A DNA stretch of 64,000 nt from Planctomycetaceae bacterium (GTDB lineage Bacteria; Planctomycetota; Planctomycetia; Pirellulales; Pirellulaceae): assembly GCA_020638975.1 (NCBI GenBank), contig JACKHN010000028.1:1-64000 (forward strand), in the 5' to 3' direction. The position numbers and the translations under genes are program-made. Below are positions 17,824-30,498 of this stretch, one piece after another (position 1 is the stretch's first letter; each line of letters begins with the position of its first letter). Under the pieces are notes generated by a model. The model ran no database searches and was not told the DNA's origin. It saw only the letters and a list, made by a program, of their open reading frames with translations.

Positions 17824-17899
17824 ATCGGCTGTAACAAGACGACGCGAATCCGGTAATTGAACAGTGAAGACAGAATTCACGTCGCCGAGGAATTGACCG

Positions 17900-21721
<3,822 letters not shown>

Positions 21722-21739
21722 AGGCGGAATCGCATCTTG

Positions 21740-21798
21740 GTAGGCTATGCTTGAGCATGGCACCGTGTTCGCATTCGTTATGCTGAAGCATAACCTAC
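21740..21798. repeat. Hairpin repeat after the kinase gene
   Basis: GTAGGCTATGCTTGAGCAT and ATGCTGAAGCATAACCTAC form an imperfect stem, and each arm is itself partly palindromic (GTTATGCTGAAGCATAAC). It lies 19 bases past the kinase stop and ends 27 bases before the next ATG. The 2967-2984 palindrome has the same plan with a different core. It may separate the kinase transcript from the next two genes. Confidence 0.6.
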
Positions 21799-21825
21799 GC
21801 GTTTCGTCTCGATTTGACTGGGCCT

Positions 21826-22647
21826 ATGAAATTCTCGCTTCGCACGCTGTTCGCTTTCACCTTTTTGGTTGCTTTGGCGTTGCTCGCCTGGCGCATGTTT
21901 CAGGACTCGCGTCGTGACGAGTCACGCCTCCAACTACTCAATGCCGAAATCAAATCGCTTGAGGCTCGAGTGCGTCTTGACGATCCAGCGATTCATCGAG
22001 TCATCTTGAGCAAGGTCGACGAGCTTGAGCCGCTGCACGCGATGCGGGAGCGGGCCGTCACGCACTTCGATGTGTTGCAAGAGAAGTACAGCGGCGTCGA
22101 GGAGCGAGGATCGGACGTGCTCTCGATCCGGGGGCTTCCCGCCCTGCGACGACACGATGAACCGGTGCGGGTCCTCTTTCGAATGATCGTTCCCCGGCAG
22201 CGTTCGGTATGGCTCAAATTCGGAGTTCATCAAGTCGAGCGAAATGTAAATTCTTCGCGAGGGAGCGACCAGGAAGATGATCTGCTCAGCGAGTCGCCCT
22301 TTGATGTTTCCGGTCCCTTTGAAATGCAGCTGCAGCCGGGCGACCAAACGCTCAGCGTATTCGCTGGGGAAGCCAAGGATGGTTCGCTGCCAGTCGAAAT
22401 CGCTCTCAACGATAAATTGCTCTTCCGCTCGTGCTTCGAATCACCTGACGTGACTGGTACCGGTTTGATCCACATCTCGGCACCCTCGCAAATTGACTTT
22501 GATTCGCGACGAGATCTGCCGTGGCTGCTGAGTACGAACATAAATGTCGAGTCAGAAGGACCGGATACCGAACGTGAACTCGCATACGCTTTTTCGATTT
22601 GGTTGAGTGATCACTCCAGCGACTTCAAAGGCTTTCCCGGTAAATGA
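21826..22647 (+). CDS. Membrane-anchored hypothetical protein (MKFSLRTL type)
   Basis: A 273-residue protein. The N-terminal MKFSLRTLFAFTFLVALALLAW is a membrane anchor of a kind very common in planctomycetes. Residues ~30-75 form a likely coiled coil (RRDESRLQLLNAEIKSLEAR). The rest (~90-270) is a beta-rich extracytoplasmic domain with no family I recognise. An in-frame TTG at 21814 is possible, but the ATG at 21826 fits the pattern. Its stop overlaps the ATG of the next gene (ATGA), so the two are translationally coupled. Confidence 0.75.
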   Translation: MKFSLRTLFAFTFLVALALLAWRMFQDSRRDESRLQLLNAEIKSLEARVRLDDPAIHRVILSKVDELEPLHAMRERAVTHFDVLQEKYSGVEERGSDVLSIRGLPALRRHDEPVRVLFRMIVPRQRSVWLKFGVHQVERNVNSSRGSDQEDDLLSESPFDVSGPFEMQLQPGDQTLSVFAGEAKDGSLPVEIALNDKLLFRSCFESPDVTGTGLIHISAPSQIDFDSRRDLPWLLSTNINVESEGPDTERELAYAFSIWLSDHSSDFKGFPGK

Positions 22648-23591
22648 TGATTCACGAGGGAATCGACATCGATAACGAACCTGTAGAACCGACACGGCCC
22701 AACGGGCTGCGCAGGATAATCGGAATTTCGCTGTTTCTTGGCCTCGCCATGTCTCTGCTCATCACGGTTGGCTATTTCGCCGCACACCGTCGCACGCTTC
22801 AACGTGAGATCTCCGGTCGCATTGAAGAGCGAGATCAACTACAAGCGATCACCGATCGATTGTCGGCCGCAGAGTCGCAGGCAGAGAGCGACAAGCGTAT
22901 AGTCCTGAATCTACTCGGGCTTTGCCGCTCGGTCGAAGACATACCGGACCTTCCCGGCGGTCGAATCGTCGCCGCGCGGAAGGAAGCGGGGACAATTTGC
23001 ATGTACGTGCCCGACGGCAGACATACACTGGAGATACAGAGCGAATGGGGGCCCGCTTCGCGCAAACAGAAGTTTGCGTCGGGAGAGATTCCCGGGGCTG
23101 CGGGCGTAAAGACGTGGCATGTGCCGTTGTTGCCCTGTTCCGGATACTGGCTGACGCTTCGAGCCGATCGAAGCGAGGAACCAATTCAATGGGAGTTAAC
23201 AAGTAATCATTCCAGCTTCGAAAGGAAGCAGGAGACGCTGCCACTGGAAGGCTTCCAGTATCGAGGCTCCTCGTACTCCGTCGATAGCACTGTTCAGTTC
23301 CCCAACCAGGTAAAGGCTTTCTTGGCCAAGGATCTGGAACAAGCGTCGCGAACTTTGGAAGGCGTGCGATTGATGAGCACGACATTCAACGGTTCGGTTG
23401 GCGATGAAAACTACGCCGTCAAGACAACCGTTCGCCTTCGTAGTGAAGGTCCCGCATGCATCTCGGCAAGCGACGCCTTACGTGCCTTTATCTTAAAGTC
23501 AGACGAGTATCTATTGCCGTACGAAGGCGACGGCAAGTACGTGATCCGGAGGGCTCAGCCGGGCGACGATGTGATGAAACAGGTTGATTGA
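22644..23591 (+). CDS. Membrane-anchored hypothetical protein coupled to the previous gene
   Basis: A 315-residue protein with the same plan as the previous one: a membrane segment (residues ~25-48, IIGISLFLGLAMSLLITVGYFA), a coiled coil (~50-85, REISGRIEERDQLQAITDRL) and a beta-rich outer domain. The similar layout and the ATGA overlap suggest an old duplication or a heteromeric pair. I recognise no domain. The pair may be a surface partner of the kinase upstream, but a repeat hairpin lies between them. Confidence 0.75.
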   Translation: MMIHEGIDIDNEPVEPTRPNGLRRIIGISLFLGLAMSLLITVGYFAAHRRTLQREISGRIEERDQLQAITDRLSAAESQAESDKRIVLNLLGLCRSVEDIPDLPGGRIVAARKEAGTICMYVPDGRHTLEIQSEWGPASRKQKFASGEIPGAAGVKTWHVPLLPCSGYWLTLRADRSEEPIQWELTSNHSSFERKQETLPLEGFQYRGSSYSVDSTVQFPNQVKAFLAKDLEQASRTLEGVRLMSTTFNGSVGDENYAVKTTVRLRSEGPACISASDALRAFILKSDEYLLPYEGDGKYVIRRAQPGDDVMKQVD

Positions 23592-23788
23592 ACAGAAGGA
23601 AACGATGTTAACAAAGGGCAACCTTCGGTGACTTCGTTTTCGCTCTGTTCGCGCCCCTTGGCTCGACTGATTCGAGTTGTCTCGCCCCTTGATAGAACTT
23701 CGTCTACCCGCAATAACGTCAAGTCTTGCACGCCGGCAGTCCTATCGGTCGGCGACTGAACATTATTCGAATCGCGTAGGTGCTCTCG

Positions 23789-24595
23789 ATGACTCAGCAA
23801 GCTGCCCGTTTTCCCGACCTGACTGACCGAATCGCCGTTATTACTGGTGGAGCGACCGGCATCGGACGAGCCACCGCCGTCTTGCTCGCGGAACATGGTG
23901 CCAAGGTGTTCGTTGGCGATTTCGATCCCGTAGGCACCGCCACGGAAGAAACCACCCGACTCGGCATCACGGAACTGCGTTGTGACGTCCGCGTGGAAGC
24001 CGATGTGAAAGCATTGATTGATCAAGCCGTCTCCGCAGGCAGTGGGCTCGATATCCTCGTCAACAACGCCGGCATTGGCATGGTGAAGCCAATCACCGAT
24101 GTCAGCGAAGAAGAATGGGACGCGTGTCTCGACACCAACTTGAAAGGTGCGTTTCTGGCGACGAAGCACGCGATCCCGCACCTGCGAAGCCGAGGCGGCG
24201 GCTCGATCGTCAACATGGCGAGCAACGCGGGGATCTTGCCGCGGGCGCATGATCCTGTTTACTCAACGAGTAAAGGGGCGCTTGTTGCATTCACCAAGAG
24301 CATCGCGTTGTGCCACAGCATCGATCGCATCCGAGTCAACGCCGTCTGCCCAGGTCCGGTGGGTGACACTCGAATGATGAACTCGGATCTCGACAAGGCG
24401 ATCGACCGCGCCGCCATCAGCAACCAGATCATCGCAGCCAGCCCGATCGCTCGAGTTGCCGGTCGAATGATTTCGCCACGAGAAGTTGCCGAAGCCGTCC
24501 TTTATCTAGTCTGCGACGCGTCTGCCATGGTCACTGGAACCTGCATCGCCATCGACGGCGGCAAGTCGCTTGGTGTACCGCCGAGCGGCGACTGA
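23789..24595 (+). CDS. Short-chain dehydrogenase/reductase (SDR)
   Basis: A 268-residue classical SDR: TGGATGIG at about residues 20-27, NNAGIGM, and the catalytic YSTSK (Tyr158, Lys162). The acidic residue after the second strand (VFVGDFDP) suggests NAD rather than NADP. The ATG at 23789 is preferred over a GTG at 23780. It differs from the SDR at 2136-2936 and is not its duplicate. The substrate is unknown. It is convergent with the HD-GYP regulator. Confidence 0.87.
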   Translation: MTQQAARFPDLTDRIAVITGGATGIGRATAVLLAEHGAKVFVGDFDPVGTATEETTRLGITELRCDVRVEADVKALIDQAVSAGSGLDILVNNAGIGMVKPITDVSEEEWDACLDTNLKGAFLATKHAIPHLRSRGGGSIVNMASNAGILPRAHDPVYSTSKGALVAFTKSIALCHSIDRIRVNAVCPGPVGDTRMMNSDLDKAIDRAAISNQIIAASPIARVAGRMISPREVAEAVLYLVCDASAMVTGTCIAIDGGKSLGVPPSGD

Positions 24596-24714
24596 GTTAT
24601 GCTTGTGCGACCAATCCGCACTAGTTCAGTCACTTGCGAGCGGAGAACTACCATACTGCCAGATTCGACAGCGTCGCGAAATGGCTCGCTTCGCGATCAC
24701 TCCCTGATTTTGGT

Positions 24715-26106
24715 TCAGCTCGTTGTCAGCATTGCCATATTCTCGAGCAGCGAGTTCGATTCGATTAAGGGTAGCGGGTGAGCGTTGCAGACGACGGGAG
24801 TTCCGGCGTGGACATCGCCTTCATCGACAGCGGCCTTGACCTTCAGGAATTTGTCGTAGCAGGCGACGAACGCCTCGATCACGTCAGGATCAAAATGTTG
24901 GCCCGACTGCGAAACAATCAAATCGCGAGCTTCCTCGCAAGGCATGGCATCTTTGTAAACGCGAGCCGATGTCAACGCGTCGAAGACGTCGGCGACAGCC
25001 GTGATTCGAGCACACAGCGGAATGTCCTTGCCGCTGAGGCCGTCGGGATAGCCAGTACCGTTAAACTTCTCGTGGTGCGAACGCGCAATCACCGAGGCCA
25101 TCTTCAGGAAGTCCCCGAAACTGCTTTGTTTCGCAGCGTTCTCCAACGCTTCGGCTCCGATGATCGTATGCCGCTTCATGATCTCGAATTCGTCGCGAGT
25201 TAACGAACCGGGCTTGAGCAGGATCTGATCGGGGATACCGACTTTGCCGATGTCGTGCAACGGCGTCGAGCGATAGAACTCGGCGAGAAACTGTCGATTG
25301 ATGCTACGTACGTAGGGGCCGTGCTTCGACAAGTGCTCGGCCAGCAGTTGGGCATAGGCTCGCATCCGCAACAAGTGTTCGCCGGTTTCTGGATCGCGTG
25401 AGTCGGCAAGTTGAGCCAACGCAAACATCGTCAAGTCGCGTGTACCAGCGATCTCTGCCTGACGTTGTTCGAGACGTTGCGTCAGCAATCCCGCGTGGCC
25501 TCGTAATTCATCATGGGCATGTTCGAGTTCGTCCAAGCAGCCTTGGATGATTGACATCACGCGCCGCGTGTTGGAAATCTGGTCGCATTGTCGCTGGAGT
25601 CGCTGGTTTGTCTCGTGAGTCAAACGCCATTTGTCGGTCAATGCCGTTGCCAGCAAACAAGTCTCGGTGATATCGAAAGGTTTTCGCAGGAGCATCACGC
25701 GTCCGGTACCAGCGAATTCGTGGAGGATATCTTCCAGCGAGTAATCCGAGTGAGCCGTGCAGATCACGATCTGCAATGATTCATCGACAGCCAAGAGCTT
25801 GCGCGTCGTTTCAATTCCATCCCAACCAGGAGGCATTCGGACATCCACGAACGCCAGCGAGTACGGTCGGCCATCGAATTGTGCGGCTTTGACCAACTCG
25901 AATCCGGTCTCGCCCTGAAAGGCCGAATCGATTTCGAACTCTGGTATCGCCGTCGCTCGAGGTGAGTCACCGAGCAGGGCTTGCTTGGAAGCATCGAGCG
26001 CACCTAGTGGCCGGCGCGGACGAGCGAGCACGGCGCAGAAGTCGCTGTGTATCGACTCGTTATCGTCGATGATCAAGATCCGTCGGTTGGCGTCGATCGC
26101 GGCCAT
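24715..26106 (-). CDS. Response regulator with HD-GYP domain
   Basis: A 463-residue protein. The receiver domain (residues ~8-145) has the acidic pocket IIDDNES, with the phospho-acceptor Asp near residue 88 in FVDVRMPPGWDG. A coiled coil near 170-225 (LDELEHAHDELRGHAGLLTQ) links it to an HD-GYP domain with HDIGK near residue 284 and GTGYPDGL near residue 352. HD-GYP proteins hydrolyse cyclic di-GMP. It is probably activated by phosphorylation; no cognate histidine kinase is in the window. It lies 149 bases downstream of hisS on the same strand. Confidence 0.9.
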   Translation of the reverse strand: MAAIDANRRILIIDDNESIHSDFCAVLARPRRPLGALDASKQALLGDSPRATAIPEFEIDSAFQGETGFELVKAAQFDGRPYSLAFVDVRMPPGWDGIETTRKLLAVDESLQIVICTAHSDYSLEDILHEFAGTGRVMLLRKPFDITETCLLATALTDKWRLTHETNQRLQRQCDQISNTRRVMSIIQGCLDELEHAHDELRGHAGLLTQRLEQRQAEIAGTRDLTMFALAQLADSRDPETGEHLLRMRAYAQLLAEHLSKHGPYVRSINRQFLAEFYRSTPLHDIGKVGIPDQILLKPGSLTRDEFEIMKRHTIIGAEALENAAKQSSFGDFLKMASVIARSHHEKFNGTGYPDGLSGKDIPLCARITAVADVFDALTSARVYKDAMPCEEARDLIVSQSGQHFDPDVIEAFVACYDKFLKVKAAVDEGDVHAGTPVVCNAHPLPLIESNSLLENMAMLTTS

Positions 26107-26254
26107 GCCCTGAAACTATCAGTAGGTGCTTCGTCCCAGAAACGCAGCAAACCCCTTACCGCCGCTCCAAACGGGACTCGAAACTATAGCTCGCCCAACG
26201 CCTTGCGCCCGATATCGCAGCCTTTTGCGCGCTACCGACCCAACCGCAGCGGTA

Positions 26255-27592
26255 TCATCCAATCGACAAAATCGATCGGATCCTCGCAATCAGTGTATTG
26301 GGCCCCTCAGCCAAAGACACTTCTTCGCTCTCGCCGCTTTGAAGATTTTTGAGCTGCACGGTTTCGGCAGCGAATTCGTTGGCTCCGGCGATCACGGCAA
26401 CCGAGAAACCGCGACTGTCAGCATATTTCAGCTGCTGCCCCAATTTTTTAGGATCTGGATAAACTTCGACACCGATGCCCGCACCACGAATTCGCGCGGC
26501 GAGCTTCAAATAAGCACCCAGCCGATCGCCATCGAAGTAAGGAATGAAGACGGGAGCCGGTGTGCGGACTTTCGCCAGCATCTCTAACTCTTCCATCGCG
26601 GCCAGCAATCGATCCAAGCCCAACGATGCTCCGATGCCCGGCAACTCTTGCTTGGTAAACAATCCGGCAAGATTGTCGTAGCGGCCTCCCGAACAAACGC
26701 TGCCAATCGTCGGCAGATCGTCAAGAAAGGTCTCGAAGATCACACCGGTGTAGTAATCCAAACCGCGAGCGATCGATACGTCGACTTGTATCCGGGCTTC
26801 TTCGACACCTGCTGCGGCAATCCCGGCTAAGACTTCGTTCAATCGGCTGACGCCCTCCTCGCCGATCTCGCTGCCGGAAACGAGCGGTGCCAATTGCGCG
26901 AGAATTTCTGCGTTGGAACCAGCGAGATCCGAAAGCTTGAGTACCTGTTCGGCCTGTTCCTGCGTCGCCCCGGCTGTCGCTGTCATTTCTTCGGCGACTT
27001 TGTCTCGCCCAATCTTGCCAAGCTTGTCGAGCGCGCGCAGGACTTCGGTCGACTTGCTCGCCAAGCCGAGTTTATCCAGCAGCCCGTTCAGCACCATGCG
27101 GTTGTTAATGCGGATCGTGAATTTCGAGAAGCCGATCGTCTGGAACAAGTCATGAATGACAAGACCTGTCTCGATGTCAGCGGCTACAGATTTCGTGCCG
27201 ATCGTATCGAAGTCGCACTGCATAAACTCGCGGTAACGACCACGCTGCGTATTCTCACCACGCCACACACTGGCGATGTGATACCGCTTGAATGGCGTCC
27301 CCAGTTTCGGAACATGTTGCGCAGCGAACCGAGCGAGCGGAACGGTCAGATCGAATCGCAACCCTACGTCGCGACCACCGTGATCTTGGAACTTATACAA
27401 TTGCCGATCGGTCTCGTCGCTGCCTTTGCCCGTGAGTATTTCAAGATACTCCAGCGCCGGCGTATCGATGGGGCTGAAACCGTACGAGCGATAGACCTGC
27501 TGCGCCGTGGCAATCAGTTGCTCGCGCGGGATCATCGCCTCGGGCAGATAATCGCGAAAGCCCTTCAGTGTGCGTGGTTGGATCAGGGACAT
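26255..27592 (-). CDS. hisS: Histidyl-tRNA synthetase
   Basis: Charges tRNA-His with histidine; class II synthetase, 445 residues. The opening LIQPRTLKGFRDYLPEAM is typical. Motif 2 (FKRYHIASVWRGENTQRGRY, then REFMQCDFDTIG) and the histidine motif RGLDYYTGVIFE are intact, and a C-terminal anticodon-binding domain follows from about residue 345. It ends in SEEVSLAEGPNTLIARIRS. The start ATG at 27592 fits the family length. Confidence 0.95.
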   Translation of the reverse strand: MSLIQPRTLKGFRDYLPEAMIPREQLIATAQQVYRSYGFSPIDTPALEYLEILTGKGSDETDRQLYKFQDHGGRDVGLRFDLTVPLARFAAQHVPKLGTPFKRYHIASVWRGENTQRGRYREFMQCDFDTIGTKSVAADIETGLVIHDLFQTIGFSKFTIRINNRMVLNGLLDKLGLASKSTEVLRALDKLGKIGRDKVAEEMTATAGATQEQAEQVLKLSDLAGSNAEILAQLAPLVSGSEIGEEGVSRLNEVLAGIAAAGVEEARIQVDVSIARGLDYYTGVIFETFLDDLPTIGSVCSGGRYDNLAGLFTKQELPGIGASLGLDRLLAAMEELEMLAKVRTPAPVFIPYFDGDRLGAYLKLAARIRGAGIGVEVYPDPKKLGQQLKYADSRGFSVAVIAGANEFAAETVQLKNLQSGESEEVSLAEGPNTLIARIRSILSIG

Positions 27593-27664
27593 GGGGGACC
27601 GTCCAGAATCGAGGGTCGAGTGCAGAGAGCCAGCAGTCTCTTTCGAGATTGAATTGCGCGGTTC

Positions 27665-28102
27665 TCACACGATAGGCAGCAGCGCTGGTTTGCGTCCGCG
27701 GATCGACTTGCCCGGCTTTTGAATCACCGCTTCGGAATACTCGGCAACTTGCTCGGGTGTCTCGAAGTAGCGATCGTATACCCAGTCGTCGTCGTATTCA
27801 CAATTTTCCGTCGTGTACTCGCGGCAGATCTCGGGGCGCGTCTCGTAGATACCGCAGCGTTGATCGGGTTGCAGGTGCTTGCACACCGTATGCACCAGGA
27901 TGTACCAGGTTTCGTCCTCAGTAAACACACTCGCCCGGTCATGCAACAAATACCAGCGAATGAAGTCAAAATCTCGCTGTGTCTCGGGCGTGTCGATGGG
28001 CAACGCAAAGTACCGACAACATTTCGCTGTGCAATGTTCGCAAAGCACTTCACCGGGCTTCAAGTCTTCGCGGGCTAGCTTTCGAGTCAAGGTCGCTTCC
28101 AT
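27665..28102 (-). CDS. YkgJ-family cysteine cluster protein
   Basis: A 145-residue protein with a cysteine cluster typical of the zinc/iron-chelating YkgJ family: CEHCTAKCCRYFALP near the start, then CKHLQPDQRCGIYETRPEICREY and a final Cys in TTENCEYDD. The ATG at 28102 is preferred to one at 28153, because the family begins shortly before the first Cys pair. The metal and role are unknown. It lies 72 bases upstream of hisS on the same strand and may be cotranscribed. Confidence 0.82.
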   Translation of the reverse strand: MEATLTRKLAREDLKPGEVLCEHCTAKCCRYFALPIDTPETQRDFDFIRWYLLHDRASVFTEDETWYILVHTVCKHLQPDQRCGIYETRPEICREYTTENCEYDDDWVYDRYFETPEQVAEYSEAVIQKPGKSIRGRKPALLPIV

Positions 28103-28302
28103 CGATGGATCCTCGTTCCGAGCGGCAATTCGGGGAGTCCTAAAAGGTAACAAACCGTTGCTAGAGTGAACAGGCGAGGGGAGAAGCTGTCCGCGATCAG
28201 CAGTCAGCAGTCAATCAAACCTTGGGACGGACATTGCCCATTCGAGCCTTCATTTGCTAAGCTCGGCTGCGGCGAGTCCGTTGAACTTCGGATCTGACCA
28301 TT

Positions 28303-28323
28303 TGACCTCTGACCTCTGACCTC
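28303..28323. repeat. Triple TGACCTC tandem repeat before purU
   Basis: Three exact copies of TGACCTC lie back to back, 10 bases before the purU ATG at 28334. No Shine-Dalgarno sequence is visible in this leader. The repeat may be incidental or a length-variable spacer. Confidence 0.5.
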
Positions 28324-28333
28324 CCTCCTCCGC

Positions 28334-29188
28334 ATGCAAATCGTCATCACCGCCGTCGGCCCAGACAACGTACGCCTGGTCGACCCCATCATCCACTACG
28401 TGACGGGTGAAGGGGCGAATATCGGCGAAGTCCAGATGTACGACCATGACGAGGAAGCTTTGTTCGCGATGTTGCTGCGAATTTCGCTGCCCGCCGAACG
28501 ACTCGATACGCTGCGCAACGCGCTTCACGAAATCGGCAGGATCAAGAATCTAGCGATCCGGGTGTGGTCACCTGACGAACGAGCTTCACGCCCGCGACTT
28601 GCGATTTGCACAACCTATCGGCAGGAAACGCCGCTGGCGCTGCTGCGAGCGATTCGCGATGGCCAAATCAAAGCCGAGCCGACGGTGATGATCGGTAACC
28701 GCAATGCTTGTCGGGGGATCGCCGAGCAGTTTGACGTCCCATGGCACAACATCGGCGATGCGGCGGGCCAGGTCGATGATGACCAACTCGTGGCGGTGTT
28801 GGATCAGTACGAAGTCGACTATGTGATCTTAGCCCGTTACATGCGAGTGCTCACGGCTGCGGCGTGTTGGAAGTACGCCGGCGGTCGGATCATCAATTTG
28901 CACCACGGTTTGTTGCCGAGCTTCCCAGGTATCCGGCCCTATCACGACGCCTTTGCTAATCGAATGCTGACTTACGGCGCAACTTGCCACTTTATCGTTC
29001 CGGAACTCGATGCTGGAAATCAGATCATCAACCAGGCGACCTTCACTGTCCCTCCAGGCGAATCGCTGGACAATATCATTCGGATCGGCCAAGCCGATAA
29101 CGAACCACGCTGTCTCGTCGAGGGTGTGCGGCGTGTGGTCGATCGCGAAGTTCAGCTGCACTTCCATCGCGTCGTCGCCAGGAAGTAG
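28334..29188 (+). CDS. purU: Formyltetrahydrofolate deformylase
   Basis: Predicted to release formate and THF from 10-formyl-THF, balancing one-carbon pools. A 284-residue protein with an N-terminal ACT domain (MQIVITAVGPDNVRLVDPII, to about residue 80) and a C-terminal formyltransferase-like domain. The catalytic-type residues are seen in NLHHGLLPSFPGIRPYH (Asn, His) and the Asp in ELDAGNQI, and ATCHFI matches PurU. The length is near the usual ~280. The ACT domain distinguishes it from PurN. Confidence 0.87.
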   Translation: MQIVITAVGPDNVRLVDPIIHYVTGEGANIGEVQMYDHDEEALFAMLLRISLPAERLDTLRNALHEIGRIKNLAIRVWSPDERASRPRLAICTTYRQETPLALLRAIRDGQIKAEPTVMIGNRNACRGIAEQFDVPWHNIGDAAGQVDDDQLVAVLDQYEVDYVILARYMRVLTAAACWKYAGGRIINLHHGLLPSFPGIRPYHDAFANRMLTYGATCHFIVPELDAGNQIINQATFTVPPGESLDNIIRIGQADNEPRCLVEGVRRVVDREVQLHFHRVVARK

Positions 29189-29288
29189 CCCGGGTACCAA
29201 CCGTTGCTGATTCAACCTGCCGTCTCGTTCGGCAAATGGATCGTCAGCCGCTTTCCAGGGCCTTTCATTTGTTGAAGTTGCACAAGGT

Positions 29289-29483
29289 GTACGACGGGCC
29301 TCCGAGCCCGTCGAATAACGACTTAGGACCAACTCAAAAATAACTTCGGCATTTCAAGGGATAGGGTCCGCTGTGCGGACCAGGAATTCCCGCGGTCCGC
29401 ACAGCGGACCCTACGAAAAAACAAGTAAGTTATTCTTGAGTCATCCCTTAGATTCATCGACGGGGCTCGGAGGCCTGTCGTAC
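29289..29483. repeat. 195-bp nested palindromic element
   Basis: This 476-base gap between purU and the DUF1080 gene holds an almost complete palindrome in three layers. The outer arms start GTACGACGGGCCTCCGAG and end CTCGGAGGCCTGTCGTAC. The middle arms include CAACTCAAAAATAACTT and its inverse AAGTTATTCTTGAGTC. The inner stem TAGGGTCCGCTGTGCGGACC (29362-29381) pairs exactly with 29394-29413 around a 12-base loop. The outer arms match the 4317-4390 palindrome. It looks like one palindromic element inserted into the loop of another. Confidence 0.82.
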
Positions 29484-29663
29484 AAACGTCTCAGTTTGAA
29501 GAACTGAAAAGCCCTGGCCGCTTTCACCAGCATGCACCGCAGCGGCTGCCAGTTTCGCTATCATGAGTAAGTTGGCATCGACTCCGATCAGCGATGCAAA
29601 CTGCAACGCAAAAACTCAAATGCCTGATCGTCGCGAAAACTCCAATTCAAAAGGTATTCAGGA

Positions 29664-30467
29664 ATGACCAAGCCTCGTGACAACGTAACGCAACTGGTGG
29701 CGTTCGCAATAATCCTGTTAGCAATCCCGCTAGCGGTAAACGTGCCGTCCGTACATGCGGACGTTGGTGTTGGTGCCAAACCCATCGAAGGAGCCTCCGT
29801 CATCTTCGACGGGTCGCGCGAGATGCTGGACGAAAAATGGACGTATTGGGAAGGTCCACGCTTCAGTTCGTCGCTGCCGATCAAGTGGAAGATCGTCGAT
29901 GATCCGGTCGATGACGGCACGGTCATGATGACCGACGATCCGGTCGCCGCAGGAGGCAAGTACGGTACGGCCGACATCGTCACCAAGCAGAAATATCGCG
30001 ACTTTCGGCTACACGTCGAATTCTTCATCGTCAATAAAGGCGGCAACAGCGGTGTGTATCTTCAAAACCGCTACGAGATCCAAGTTCTCGATGGCGACAA
30101 AACGAAGCACGGCATGGGCGCTGTCATCAACGAGACCGAGTCGCCCTACCACGCTTACAACGGCGTCGGCAAATGGAACGCCTACGACATCAACTTCCGC
30201 GCCGCAAGGTTCGAAGACGGCAAGCGGTCAGCGCCGGCAATGGTGTCGATGTTCTTTAACGGCATCAAGGTCCATCAGAACCAAACGATCAACCAAGTCT
30301 GGGGCGGCCCGAACTCAGGCATCGATGGCGGCAACGACGGCGGCAAAGGAATCACCGACACCCCCGGCGGCTTGAAGCTGCAATGCGAAGGCCACGAAGT
30401 TCTCTATCGGAACATTTGGATCAAGGAAGTCGATTTAGAGAAGCCGAATACGGATTTCGAGAAGTAG
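29664..30467 (+). CDS. Secreted DUF1080 (3-keto-disaccharide hydrolase-like) protein
   Basis: A 267-residue protein with a signal peptide (LVAFAIILLAIPLAVNVPSVHA, cleavage near residue 32). The body fits DUF1080, a laminarinase-like sandwich fold abundant in planctomycetes: VIFDGSREMLDEKWTYW, then YRDFRLHVEF, GNSGVYLQNRYEIQVLD and the final LKLQCEGHEVLYRNIWIKEV. Family members are linked to carbohydrate breakdown; the substrate is not readable. It is convergent with the giant protein gene, with only 31 bases between stops. Confidence 0.85.
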   Translation: MTKPRDNVTQLVAFAIILLAIPLAVNVPSVHADVGVGAKPIEGASVIFDGSREMLDEKWTYWEGPRFSSSLPIKWKIVDDPVDDGTVMMTDDPVAAGGKYGTADIVTKQKYRDFRLHVEFFIVNKGGNSGVYLQNRYEIQVLDGDKTKHGMGAVINETESPYHAYNGVGKWNAYDINFRAARFEDGKRSAPAMVSMFFNGIKVHQNQTINQVWGGPNSGIDGGNDGGKGITDTPGGLKLQCEGHEVLYRNIWIKEVDLEKPNTDFEK

Positions 30468-30498
30468 CCGAACGTGCCCTCCGAAGTAGGTGAAAGCG

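Noticed and set aside
23555..24250. A 231-codon open frame antisense to the second SDR gene
   Set aside because: The SDR has intact cofactor and catalytic motifs. The opposite frame gives no recognisable protein.
28303..28323. CRISPR-like array near purU
   Set aside because: The unit is only 7 bases with no spacers, a simple tandem repeat. No array of spaced repeats was seen anywhere in the window.
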